DNA of 64,000 bases from Lithospermum erythrorhizon (taxonomy: Eukaryota; Streptophyta; Magnoliopsida; Boraginales; Boraginaceae), in the NCBI GenBank assembly GCA_019722365.1, contig JADFUC010000590.1, positions 496,001-560,000 of the forward strand, in the 5' to 3' direction. The translations under genes were made by a program, and so were the position numbers. Position 1 is the first letter of the stretch. The number at the start of each line of letters is the position of its first letter. The notes below the pieces were generated by a model, which did no database searches, was not told the DNA's origin, and worked only from the letters and a program-made list of their open reading frames with translations. This document shows positions 16,801 through 28,953 of this stretch, in pieces.

Positions 16801-18158
16801 ACGTTAATATTAAAATAATATTATAACTAAACCAAACTTGGGTCGACTTTGCAAATTCAATTTGCTTTCCACGGCTAAACATTACCCTAACCATTTACCA
16901 TTTTTTATTGGATGGGCCAATTTTGAATGCATTTGTCCAGTAATCTATTTTCATTTTGTTTTTTTCTTTCAATTTATTATTTTAATCCTGTAAATTTAGG
17001 AAACCCTATTTTAATTCACATGCGTCATATGAGGTATAAAAGTGGTTAATTTAATAAATGATCTAATTTTACCCTAATAATTAATTTCAAAGCGCTAAAA
17101 TGTTTAGGCACCGCCAATTTGCGTGTCCAATTTTGATTGGAAGCTTCGGTGAAACCAAATCAACCGCTGTTGTGTGATTGGTTATAAATTAATTAAATTA
17201 ATAAATATTTATAAATTGGATATTATTAATTTTAATTAATAAATTTTGACTGTCTATAGTTGGTTTCAATTACTTTTCATTTTACATTTTGGACACGTAT
17301 ATTTTGTTCGTGTTATATTCCTATTAAATAATCAATATAATTATTGATTTATCACTAGGTATGAGTTTAATCATTGGTAAATTCCCAATATATAACAAAT
17401 GAAATTTGATAATGTTGAGATTAATCATTATGTATTTTATTATTCAATTTACTTTTAACAAATGTATATATATGGTTCACTTTGTTTCAAGCTAATAGTT
17501 TTGTTAAAATATGTATTTGGCATAAGAAAATTAACTTTAATAAGTTCATATATACTTAAGAGGTTGAATGATAATATATCACAATTATGTTGTAGGGACT
17601 AGTGAGTCCTACATATCTCTCCACACATTATCGTATGTAGTAATCTAATTTTGACATTTTCTCCGATTTGAACTTTATTTTCTTTTAGTGATGTTTATAA
17701 TAAAATTAATTTATTTATGAATTTATGAAGTGATTAACAAACACACGTATCAATAACAACTTGTGGCTTTCAGAATGTTAACTTTCATGAAAAACCACGT
17801 GTGGGAGTAAAAACATCTTCAAACTTTTAGAAATTACTTTAATTAATTCTTAGTCTTTAGTAACTTGTGGATAAGAATGTTTAAGATGCTCCTATTTTCT
17901 CTCTCAACAAATTAGAACTTCAAAGTTTGTTAGTAACCATAAGAGAGTTGTTCAAGAGTAACAATCTTCATAATTTCACTTTTATAAACTCAGTCAAAAA
18001 CCACATATTATCATCAAGACTAATTCTAATCCATCATACCATTTGTTATGTCACATTCGTTTCTTATATATATATTTAGATAACATTATAGTTTCATTAA
18101 TATTTACTCCATCTACATTGTGATTATCATATTTCCATACATTCAATGATGTGAAAAT
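16800..18158. other. Upstream region of the LBD gene
   Basis: No gene is seen. The sequence is very AT-rich. About 360 bp before the LBD start, at about 17795, is CCACGTGTGG, a G-box core of the kind bound by bZIP/bHLH factors. A single motif is weak evidence for regulation. Confidence 0.35.
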
Positions 18159-19095
18159 ATGACTTTAAAGGGTGGAACAAGTTCAGCATGTGCAGCATGC
18201 AAATATCAAAGAAGAAGGTGTGTTTCTGATTGTCCACTTGCACCTTACTTTCCAGCAGATCAACCCAAATTATTTCAAAATGCACATAAACTTTTTGGGG
18301 TACGTAACATCTTGAAGATACTAGAACAACTTGATCCAAGCCAACAACCTGAGGCAATGAAGTCTATGAAATATCAGTCAAATGCAAGAGACAAGAACCC
18401 TGTTTATGGTTGTGTTTGGGAGATTCAAAAGTTGCATATGGACATTCAAATGTACTACGAGGAACTTCAAGTCGTTCATTCGCAACTTGCATGTTTCAGA
18501 CAACAAGCTGATAATGTAGCAATTAATGACTCCATGTCACAATTGCAATTGGGAATGGCAACTCCTAATAACAATTCTTTGAATATGTTTCAACAAGATG
18601 CTTCTTTGCATTATAACAATAATATAAGCTTCATTGATTCCAAGGACAACAATTGTATGAATCCAATGTGGATTCAGCCATCATACAATTCTAGCAATGA
18701 GATTAATAATAATAATAATCCAACAATTATACAATCCCAGATGCTTAATGTTCAACAACAACCATGTCAAGATTATGATGAGATCCATCCATTTTTTGAT
18801 ACTATTGATGATAGACAGTCATACATCGATTCTAAGGAAGCATATGAGTCAAGGTACATTATTCTATTTTATTACTCCTATTTATAAGACAAAATAAACT
18901 ACCAAGGTTTTATTTTAAATATTTTTGTTTTAGGGTAATTTTTTGTAAAAAAAAATATTACAACAAAATTAAAATTGTCATTTGATTATTTGCAGCTCTG
19001 AGTCATCATTATTGAAGGATATTTCACAATCAATAGAGCATGTTGCTGAAAATGAATTAAAGAGTGCAGCTGCTTGTTTCAGCCTCACCAATTAG
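18159..19095 (+). CDS. LBD27: LOB-domain (LBD) transcription factor, LBD27-like
   Basis: Two exons, 18159-18853 and 18996-19095, encode 264 residues. The LOB zinc-finger-like motif CX2CX6CX3C is complete at C11, C14, C21 and C25 (CAACKYQRRRCVSDC). It is followed by the GAS-type block around KLFGVRNILKILEQLD and the RDKNPVYGCVWEIQ stretch. No class I leucine-zipper spacing is obvious. The tail is Asn/Gln-rich, and the protein ends KSAAACFSLTN, as in LBD27 (SIDECAR POLLEN)-type proteins. LBD proteins are plant-specific nuclear DNA-binding factors, and LBD27 acts in male gametophyte division (family knowledge). The family-typical single intron supports the model. It could be the close relative LBD22/LBD34-type; class assignment is firmer than the exact name. 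Confidence 0.92.
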
Positions 19096-19805
19096 TGTCA
19101 ACTGATAATAAAGGAAGTTGGATGACTTAAACTAGTTGAATTCATTTTTGTTTATTTTTTCATATCTAGATAATATTGTCCATCCATTGAGGCTGCAGGT
19201 AAACTAGTGATTGAGTTTTTATATATTATTTATGAATCTAAAAAATGAAGAGATTTTAATTTGTTAATGATCAATTTTCATGCTTGCCGATTCTATATTG
19301 TCTATTTTCACATAACCGTGGCTGATGAATTTTTTTGTGGAAATGACCAAAATGTCACGCTTAAGAATAATTATTAAACAATTGCTTAAGGACGCAAGCC
19401 ATACTCGAATGGAAGTAGTATTAATGTTTTTATTTTGTTAATTAGGATAGCAAAATTCAAAATTAACTCGGGAATGCGGCGTGTCGAATTAGAAATAGCA
19501 AAAATTTTGAATACAATTAAATTTAAGGTTCGGTTTTGAAAAAGAAGCCAGCAGGTTAGGTTAAATTTGAAAGAGCCAGAACCTAAACCAAGCGGATCTT
19601 CTTTTAAAATAATAATAATTTAGTAGACGATAATTGTCCAAATAGATTCTTTTTGCATGATTTTTTATCGCAAAAAGATTAATCATTAGACTATGGTCCA
19701 TTAAGAATGGAAATGGTCTGAAGAAATGAGGGTGAGTAATTTTTGCAAAGTTTTTAATTTTCATTTGTTATTCTTTTTAAAATATGTAATTCTAGATTAG
19801 CTTTG

Positions 19806-20125
19806 TTAGGTAATGACACGAGGCGATCACTTATATTTACAAAATATTTTTAGTCGATGCTTTATGTTTGGCTTAGTCTAGTCGATCACCCGATCTTTAA
19901 AAATATTCAGTCATCCAACTCGTTACATCGCGTGAGAACAGTGACTTTTGACATAAAGGGCATTTTCGTCTTTTACTTAATCGAATGGGTGATCGAAGAC
20001 GGGAACTTTTTAAAAGATAGATGAAAGCTGAGGCAGACTATATCCGGCCAAATAGGTAAACATAGGTGATCAGTAGTAACTGATAAGTAAATATAAGGTA
20101 AAGATAGTGGAACTAATTTAGTCAA
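19806..20125 (+). repeat. Inverted repeat copy 1 (GTCGATCACC family)
   Basis: About 320 bp containing GGCGATCACTTATATTTAC near the left end and GGTAAACATAGGTGATCAG near the right. The central part (CGTCTTTTACTTAATCGAAT, then GGGTGATCGAAGACGGGAACT) matches the reverse complement of the second copy at 20820-21140. No protein frame is present. It is probably a non-autonomous mobile element. Confidence 0.7.
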
Positions 20126-20819
20126 TTTCATATTTAAACATTCTTTAATGACCAGCAACTTATTGTAGCATTTGATACCCATTTATACACTAAATTTTGT
20201 TACTTCTTGAATTTCAATTTATGAAATAATTTTTATATCGTCTGCGTAATCAGATTGGCTTCCTAAATTCTTTTATACTTATTTTATTTCGCGTTTTAAT
20301 ACTCAAGAAATGGAATCATCTTTAGTTTGACTTCAAAATCCGACTCTTGCCTCATGAGTCATGATGGAGATAGAAAGCGATAAATGGGGGAGTAGAAGGA
20401 AGCGATATAATTGGGGATGATTATAATTGAAAAGTGTCGTCTTTGCGATCGCCGATCACAGCTACTTGCTTGATACTCAAATTAGCGAGCATTTGTATGC
20501 AGCCAGTTAGTCGATCTCTGCAGCCAGCGAGTCATCTTTAGTTTGAATTCAAGATTCAGTCAATGACTATCTTCCCAATTTTGATATGTGTGGTCATTGT
20601 AGGTTAAGTTTGGGTAAATTTTACAAGGCACTATTTTTCTTATTTTGGTAGAGTTCAATGTTCAGTGAAAATGAGGTTTGAATTGGGAAGATGAAGATGG
20701 TGATTAAGATTACTAATTTATGGAAGAAATTGGGAGCGAAATTGTAATTAAGGGGATAAAGGAGGTGTCAAATGTTATAAGAGAAGTATTTTGGGTCATT
20801 AATACATTTAAATATTGAA

Positions 20820-21140
20820 CTGGCTAAATTACCTCCGCTATATTTACCTAATGTTACCAAATGATCGCCTATATTTACCCAATGTTTCGGTCGATCACTA
20901 TGTTTGCAAATGTTTGGTCGATCACCGATGTTTCAAACCGTCGTCGATCTTTATCTTTCTGAAGTTCCGGTCGATCACTGTTTGATTAAGTGAAAAAGAC
21001 AAAAACACCTACTAAAGTCGTATTTCCTCATTGACGGAATCGTGATCGGCGAAATATTTTTAGGATAAAGTGATCATTTGGGGCCGGTTTGAAGCATGGG
21101 TGATCGTGAAATAAACATAGGTGATTGTTGCTGCCATTAA
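20820..21140 (-). repeat. Inverted repeat copy 2 (GTCGATCACC family)
   Basis: This is the same repeat as at 19806-20125 in opposite orientation, about 690 bp away. Its reverse complement gives CTTTTTCACTTAATCAAAC then AGTGATCGACCGGAACT in the order seen in copy 1. Both ends carry TATATTTACC/GGTGAT words. Several GGTCGATCAC words recur within it at about 25-60 bp spacing. Confidence 0.7.
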
Positions 21141-22169
21141 CACCCGTATTGGTATAATGTAATAATAGATATGTAAATGTTTCTAAAGCTAATAATATAG
21201 AGAATATAAATTTGTAAAAGAGTGAATGCAGGTGTAATGAATGTGTATCTGAGTGCGAAATTAATTTTAAAAGAAGTTCATGGAACTTCCATGGATAAAC
21301 TCTAGTCTTAGAACTTAAAGAATTGGCTGAAACTAGAACGAGTGAAACCGATCGGGCAATTTGGAACCACTAGATTTAGGTTGAACTTTTGAAGGCTTAG
21401 AGTGAATAGGTTCGATTAAAAGCTTGAACAGCGAAGCCGTCCGTCGCGCCCCTAATGTTAATGGAAGTAGTATTAATCAATTAATAGAGAATAATTTATG
21501 TTCATTTGACATGAAACCATAAAACATCTACTTTTGATTTCAATGTAATTGGGAGATTATTTTTTTACAAAAAAACAATTCGCTTTTGAAGCAAAAATTA
21601 GTCAATTAACATAGAGTTTTTATCAAAATATTTATACAATTAGATACTATACGCTACATACTTACATATAAAATTACGAAATACTATATTAGATATTAAA
21701 AATGAAATGTTGAAAAAAGTTAATTTATGATCAATGTTGAGAAATTTAATTTGCAAAAAGTCAAACCTCCCTGGTAAATTAAAATGGATATAATACTAAT
21801 TAAAAATAATTTGTGTCCATTTGTCCCGAAAACACAAAATGCCAATTAAACTAGATAATATGGTATTTCGTTCATTAGGGCCGAATTGTGCCGAACTTCA
21901 TGCAGCTTGAATATAACATTCGAAAAAGTTCGATTTAACTCGAGTTCATACTAACCAAAAAATTAAAAAATACAAGGTTGTGTCAAACGAAAATTAAAAT
22001 TTTCATGTTAAAATAAAAATAACATTAAAAAAATATTATAAATTCATATAATTCGAGTCAAATTGAGACTCTAACCTGTAGAATTAATCCGCAATAGCGA
22101 AGAAGAAGAATAATAAATCCTGAGGAGAAATAATAGTTAAAGGGAAAACGACGTCGTTTTGTAGCGAAG

Positions 22170-25100
22170 ATGAAGACAACGAAAGGGGGCAAAGTGATGA
22201 ACCCTACCGATGCTTTTCGGAAAGAGCAACGCAAACGTGAATTGAAAAGGGTAATTATTAATTTCCCAAAATATTGTCCACTTTTAATTGTCCAGTTTTG
22301 AGTTTTTTTTTAATTAATTTTGAAGTAAGTAATTTTATGTATGGTGAATAATATTTGGTCAAAAATATATAAAAATGCTAGTAATTACTTGAATTGAAAA
22401 GGGTAATTATCAATTTCCCAAATTATTAATATTTGGTGAGAATAATCAAAATATATAAACTGCAAGTATATTAATGTAATTTACTATTAATTTGATAGTT
22501 TTGATTCAAATTGAAGTTTTTTTGTGTTAATTGAAGCTAAGAGGTTGTTAATTTTGAGCTCATTTAATTTTATATATTTGAAAAGTTTTTGGCAAAAAAT
22601 ATATCGAATGCTAGTATTTTAATGTTCTTTACTCTTAAGTATTAACATTATAATTTTGATGTGAATTAAAGTTGTGTGTGTTAATTGAGGCTAAAAGTCT
22701 ATTAATTGTAAGTCAAACTGGAGAATCTTTTGGGATGGAGGGAGTATATTATTTAGGATATGAAATGAGTTTTGAAACAGCAATCGTCAATTTCCCAAAA
22801 TGATTGTCCAGTTTTGAGTTTTGATGGTTGAATTTTTTAGTTTCGAATTAAGAAATTTTATGTATGTTGAATAATATTTGGATGGAGGGGGTAATTTTGA
22901 TAATTGTAAATCAAACTGGACAATCTTTTGGATGGAGGGAGTATTTCGGATATGAATGTGTTCAATTTTTTCTGTGTTGAAATGTGTATGACCATTGTAT
23001 CACTACCTCTATCCCAAAAAGATTGTCCAGTTTGGTTTACAGTGGTTAAATTAACGAACTTTGTGGCTTTAGTTGACATACAAATCATTGATTTGAATCA
23101 ATATTATAATGTTCATCATAAAGTAGGTTGAAAATACTAGCACTTGATATATTTTTCACATAATATTATACAACATATATAAACATATTTGTGTTTGAAA
23201 ACTGGACAATGCTTTTTGGCTTCAATTTCTGTTTTGTTAATTAACAGTGGATATAAGAGTTTGAATTTGGAGTTTTGTCATATTTAGTAGAATTAGATGA
23301 AATCACTATTTAAGAAAGTTGATACTGTAATGATTAGCTGTTCGAGTCTTAGCCAAAGGGAAAAGGGGAAACCTTGCGAAAGAAAGAAATAATTTAACAG
23401 TTTCCCACTTGAAGTATGTTGGGAAATATAAAATGGAAATGTATGGGAAGCTGAAGTCATTGTTTATTATGATGATTATAGATTAGTCATCAAATTTGAC
23501 AGTATAGATAATTAGCATTTTGATTAGTAATCGAAGTAAAATAAAGAACTTTTAAAGAGGATACTACTTTATATGTTTTGTGTTTTATAAGGCTACAATT
23601 GTAATGTAATTAAAAATAGAAGAGTATGGTAATCTACGAGATGTTAAAAGGTAAGCAATCTATCTACGTCTTTTTATTATAGTTTCTTGGTAATCTGGTC
23701 GTTCTATGTTAGTATTACTAGTAATCGTGTTTGCTGCCTATAGTTCTGATATGGAATTCAAGCTCTGATACTTTTCTTGGTTGTTCTGGTTTTATGGCTG
23801 ACTATGGTGGTGTCTGTCAATTGCAGAATAAGAAAGAACGGAAGAAGGTGAGGGAGGTTGGGATATTGAAGAAAGATCCGGAGCAGCTGAAAGATCAGAT
23901 TCAAAAGCTCGAAGTGATGAGTAAGCTATAGAGTACTTAAATTAAATTTCTTGTTTTCATGTCTCATTCTGGTAAAACTGTCAAAGGATGTCCAGTGATC
24001 TTCCATCTTTCTTTTCTATGATTCCACTCCATTGACATGAAACATGAACCTAAAAAGAGGTTGTAGATTACGGACTAATCGTTCAATAATAACAGATATG
24101 GAAGGAGAAATAAGGATGATGATAAAAACAACAACAATAATAATGATAATAATAATAATAGTAATAATTATAAAGTCTGCATGAGTGTATTCACTGTGAT
24201 GGAAATTTCTAATTTCCTCTTTTGATGTTTCAGAGGCAGAAGGTGCCTTGGATAAAGCCAGAAAGCATAAGAAGAGGCAACTTGAGGATACATTAAACCT
24301 TGTTATCAAGAAGAAGAAGGTACTTAGCTAGGATAAGAGATAATGTGTTATTTTTTAAATAAATATTTTTTAGTTAGCTTTTTTGGTTTGTGATTAACCT
24401 TAAATGATTGGCATATTATCTAGCATCATGTTCTTTCCATATGTTCCTATATTCTACCCTCCATGTTTTTGTGTGACCAATGTAGCCGCTTTGGCTTGTT
24501 TGACAGACGACTAATTTATGTGACCGGCTTGGTCTGTAAAGAAAGATTTGTCATTGGTCTCTGTTCAATAAGTTTAACACAAATCTGCCTGAAGAAGCTG
24601 ATTGCCATGTTCAATATCACTACAAGTATTCTTCCACAATATAGAAATTACTTGTGACATGGCATGTGAAGAAAAACAATCAATGTTGCTCCCTCGATGA
24701 ATTATCTGAACAGCATCGACACAGTGCTTTTCAAGAGAATGTAGTCCCTTTTACATCAATGAACCAGGTCTATGAATGTCTCATATGAAGAGTTGCTCCT
24801 TCATAGCATGAGAAACATTAGGTTGTCTTGTTCCTCATGAGGGATTTAAGGGATGTATTCTGCTAGTTGCCAAATATTAATTTAAGAGGACCATTTTGGT
24901 CTGTTTTTATGTAGTATGTTATATTTGTTTTCTTTATTCTGGTTGGCTCTCTTTACCATTTGAAGTTCTACTTAAATTTTATTAAAATATTTGCTTAAAT
25001 GTAATTGGGTTTAGTTTCTTATATCAGGAATATGAAGAGAAAATGAAGGAGAAAGGGGAACCTCCTGTTATGTTCAGGTGAAAAAGGCCTTTCATTTCAT

Positions 25101-27888
25101 TTCTTCTTTCTTTCGAAGTTTTTTATCTAAGCTATAGTTTTGCCTATTACCTTAATTTCTTTTCAAAATGAAAATGTCATGTTTTCCATTTGCTGCAGTC
25201 ATCTAGGACCTCCTAAGAGACTTTCTACTGCAGAGGAGGAAGAGAGACTCAAACACCCGAAGCCAGAGGTAGTGATTTACTTGTTACATTACATAAATAT
25301 CTTGGTGACAAATTTGTTCCATCTAACATTGTATTCCTACAGGATTCTGTCTACTTTCATCCGACACTCAATCCTACGGGAGCTCCTCCTCCAGGAAAGC
25401 CGCCCATGTTTAAATCATCGATAGGTATGTGTATGTCTTATTGTTGTCCTCCTCATCCCCCTTCGTGCCTTCTTCTCTATCTCCTGTCTTTTGAGTTTTC
25501 ATTTATATAATATTTCTGCTTCAGGGCCTAGAGTTCCAATGGGAGAAGCTTCATCAAGCGGTACAGCGACATCCGAGTCTGAACTAGAGGATGCAACAAT
25601 GGCAATGCCTCCTCTTCCTCCACCACCTCCTCTGCCTCATTCAGGCGATGCAGAGTCTGCAGAGGACTCCATATTACGTGAATCTTTGCCTCTACCGCCA
25701 CCACCTCCGATTCCGTCAAAGCCTGCAGTGACTAATTTGGGAAGTACATCTTTACCACCTCTGCCTCCACCCCCTCCGCCACCGGGTCCTCCACCAAAGG
25801 AACAAAATGCAAGTCATTCTCTGCTACCCCCACCTCCTCCACTACGAGTATCTGCTCAGCCACCACCACCTGGTACTGCTGGAAGTGAAATAAAGAAAGG
25901 CCTATCAGCCAAAATGACTGATGCAGGCATTAGAAGTTCTGTCCAGGTATGCTTTTAATTTGCTGTATGTGTCATTAACGTACTCCCACTGATGGAACTA
26001 AGATTGTTCATTTTTTATTCGTTGGTTATTGAATTCTCTTCTCCACCCGCCATTCAAGAATGAGCTTGCTTTTCAAAAGGCGTTGTGGCTCCCCTCTTTA
26101 TTTAATATTTTCTTTCTCCCTCTTCTTTTGTTCACACTGCCACTCTCCCTGTTTTCCATGTTGGCATGGGAGTATGCTCTTTCAACTTCATGTTTCCTAT
26201 TTGTATTGCCCGATTTCCGTTAATAACTAAACTATTTAGTTTCACAATTATAGTAATAGGAGAAAGTGTCTTCATTTTGGCCCATAGTAAAACTGGGAAT
26301 GGATTTATACTTCGCTAGGGAGCATGATGTTTGGGCAGAACTGGTAATTGATTTATAGTTCGCCAGGGAGCATGATGTTTGGGCAGAAGAAACATTCTTA
26401 TAACTTGTAGTTCGTAGTAAACTTTATAAATTTTGTGTCAGTTTGCATTGTGATTGAATTCAAACTTCCATAGCATTGATCTTTCTTAATAATATGTGTA
26501 ATCCCTCAATTTCAGACACCTACTGGACTTCCACCTCCGCCTCCACCACCAGGGTTGCCCCTAAAGCCAGCAGCAGTATCTTCTGATTCTGACACTAAAG
26601 GTTCAACAGAAGCCATTGACCATGCCAAGATGATGCCTCCACCTCCTCCACCGCCTATAAGGCCACCTATGGCTGGACCTGCAATGGTCCAAGTTCAGCC
26701 TGACATGTTACGTCCTGGGATATCACACTTTCCACCTCCACCTCCTGATATGAGGCCTCCGGGAATCGCTGGTCATCCTGTTCCCCCTGGGATGATGGCC
26801 CCTCTAATTCAAGGATCCCTTTTTGGATCTCTCCCTGGGCCACCACCAATGATGAGGCCACCACTTCCACCTGGTCCACCTCCCATGATGTTAAGCCATA
26901 ACAATATGGCTCCACCATTTGCTCCTCAGAAGCCATCTTATGTGAAGTCAGCAGCATCTACAGTGGTAAAGAGGCCTCTAGCTCAGCATACTCCAGAGTT
27001 AACAGCTATGGTAAGTTTTTCTTTTGCTTGCAATTTCTTTTTTGTTTTATTTTCTGGTATACGCTGCATCATTGCTGAGCTTCTGGAAACTAGGTGTTTT
27101 ATGGTTGATATGCAAGATGCAGTTTGTGTGCTTTAATAAATGTGAAGATTTTTACTAATAATATCATATAATCTGCAGCTTGGTGGAAGTTAATAAGATA
27201 TACAAGCTTGTGGGGAATAGTTTATGAAAATATCTTTACAATTTTTATGCACCTGGATTTGTCAGCTGAAAGTTATCTAATTAGTCTCTTCATCATTCTA
27301 CTGTCATGGAAAGTATCAAAATATTGATGCTGATTGACCTTTTTTACATACATCAATAAGTTGTGTATTCTGTTTTTGTTTCACTAGGTCAGTATTTTTT
27401 TTTTTTGGAAAAGTGTGTTCTTGTGGCTTCAACCAAACGGAGTAAGATCCTCTCCAACTGGTTTAAAGTTGTTTAGTAAAAGCGCTTCTTTGCTCGAGTT
27501 AAATGATGTGTGTGTGTTAGCTTATTTGAAAGTTTTCTTTTGGTGGTTAGAAATTGATGGGATTTCCCGAAATTATTAATCATCCTGGGACTTGTTTGCA
27601 CACCATGAAGCAGCATATTGAGAAATAGATTTCCTAACATTTTTCTTTTTCAATCTATTTCTGATTTGGCAGGTTCCTGCATCTGTCCGTGTAAGGAGAG
27701 AGTCAGCATTGCCAAAACCAAAACCAAAGCCATCGACTGCCTCAGCAACTAGTCGGCCAGTAACTGCGCCAATTGTTATGAAGCAAGAGTCAACTAGTAC
27801 ACCATCGGCCCCTAAGCCTCCGAGCATTGATGACTCATATATGGCTTTCTTGGAGGATATGAAAGCCTTGGGGGCCCTCGAAAGTTGA
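22170..27888 (+). CDS. ELF5: ELF5-like WBP11-family protein (EARLY FLOWERING 5)
   Basis: Nine exons join in frame to 531 residues: 22170-22250, 23827-23920, 24234-24319, 25028-25077, 25199-25268, 25343-25424, 25525-25946, 26516-27010 and 27673-27888. Arabidopsis ELF5 is of similar length. The N-terminus ([20 protein letters not shown], then [19 protein letters not shown]) is the conserved WBP11/Wbp11 domain. A basic coiled segment with KKKK follows. The central and C-terminal parts hold many proline runs ([26 protein letters not shown]) of the type bound by WW/SH3 domains. The protein ends [19 protein letters not shown], a conserved family tail. ELF5 is a nuclear protein that represses flowering through FLC, and WBP11 relatives act in pre-mRNA splicing (family knowledge). 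All splice sites are GT-AG. The gene looks intact. Confidence 0.94.
22690..23050. mobile_element. Cluster of Stowaway-like MITE ends in ELF5 intron 1
   Basis: The tail-type end GGGATGGAGGGAGTAT ends at about 22749 and a second, GGATGGAGGGAGTATTT, at about 22944. A head-type end (CCTCTATCCCAAAAAGATTG) starts at about 23000. Each is next to TGTCCAGTTT or its complement, so several related MITEs or nested fragments lie in the first intron. Individual element limits are not resolved. Confidence 0.55.
24100..24175. repeat. AAT/ATG-type microsatellite in ELF5 intron 2
   Basis: An imperfect run of AAC, AAT and GAT triplets lies 60-130 bp before the third exon. It is a probable length-variable marker. 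Confidence 0.8.
26288..26386. repeat. Two-copy ~50-bp tandem duplication in ELF5 intron 7
   Basis: A unit ending GGGAGCATGATGTTTGGGCA occurs twice in a row (about 26288-26336 and 26339-26386), with a few differences, including TTCGCTAGGG against TTCGCCAGGG. It is intronic. Confidence 0.85.
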
Positions 27889-28953
27889 GATATCCAGGTT
27901 GGTGATCTTTACTGAAAAACTTGCCTTCTTTCGAGAAGAAGGTGAATGCAGCGATTGGGATTTTCTTGGTATCTTTGCTGTGAAGAGTTCTTCATTTATT
28001 AGCACTATCTTCTTTAGTCCAGTGCTGTCCTGGTTCTGCTAGAGCAATATTTACGTTATCCAATGTCGGTCTCAGACACTCAATCTTAACTGTTAATCCA
28101 TTTTATTTTTCTTTGCGTCTTCTTTTCCCTCGCTCCATGGCCGTTGAGATGCTATGCGAAATGTAAGCCTGGGTTGTGCAGGGTTTGTATTTTATGAAAG
28201 AAGTTTATTCAATGGTTTATGTTTTTGCTTTCGCACTTAGGATCTAGCTTCATTTTTATGCTCAACTCTGAACTTCTACTTGCTCTACTTCAACGCCTTA
28301 ATGTCGGTGATGAAAGATACAGTATATGGAAGCGGTTTAAATGTATTGTCGGTTTGTAATATAACCTAAAAGCTCGACTTGACTCGTAGAGTTTGGTTTG
28401 AAAAGTTTGATTCGATGTGGTTCGAATGGAACCTTAAATTCATATAGTAGCCTATTATTATTGAGCCTTGGTCCAATTTCTTGTTAATTCACTAGGGGAT
28501 TCATCTCTTTGAAACCTGGAGGCTCACGAAAGCGACTACCAATTCTATAATGAGGTCATACTCATTTTATATTTGTCCAGGTCCAACTGATTCATCGAAC
28601 CTGAAAATGAGGTTCGACTTGAAACTTATAGGATACTTATTTTTTTGTAGAAGTTCGATTTTTCATGTGTTTATTAATACTTATTTTTAATTTAACAATT
28701 ATATATAATTTGTTGAGTTGAATGAATCACTCAACTCGAAATTGAATACTATGTATTTTACTTGTTCTACGTAACAGAAAATCAAGTTTTCAAGCATCAT
28801 TTTTTAAGTCGATATTTGACTCAGTTTACAAACATAAAAGAGACAAGGGGTGTAATAAAAACTGGAAGAGAATGAAAAGATAGAACAAAGCCAACATATG
28901 TGGAGACCAAAGCTTCAATTATCTCTCCAAAACCAAACCTTTAATCAAACTCA
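27889..28953. other. ELF5 3' UTR and MFP1 upstream region
   Basis: No further gene is supported. The first few hundred bases look like 3' UTR. At about 28380-28760 are short words such as GACTCGACTT and TTGAGTTGAATGAATCACTC without a recognisable element. The MFP1 promoter and 5' UTR must lie near 28850-28953. Confidence 0.5.

Larger units (their letters stand above)
19096..22169. other. Intergenic DNA between LBD and ELF5
   Basis: No protein-coding gene is supported. It contains the LBD 3' UTR, the inverted pair of repeats at 19.8 and 20.8 kb (separate entries) and AT-rich sequence. The phrase AATGGAAGTAGTATTAAT occurs at about 19409 and again at about 21460, so further old repeat copies are likely. 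The last ~100 bp should be the ELF5 promoter and 5' UTR. Confidence 0.5.

Noticed and set aside
24463..24657. Plus-strand frame in ELF5 intron 3
   Set aside because: No homology is recognised, and it lies between well-supported ELF5 exons with good splice sites.
26667..26957. Minus-strand frame opposite ELF5 exon 8
   Set aside because: Proline-rich codons (CCN) on the sense strand produce an open antisense frame; this is a composition artefact.
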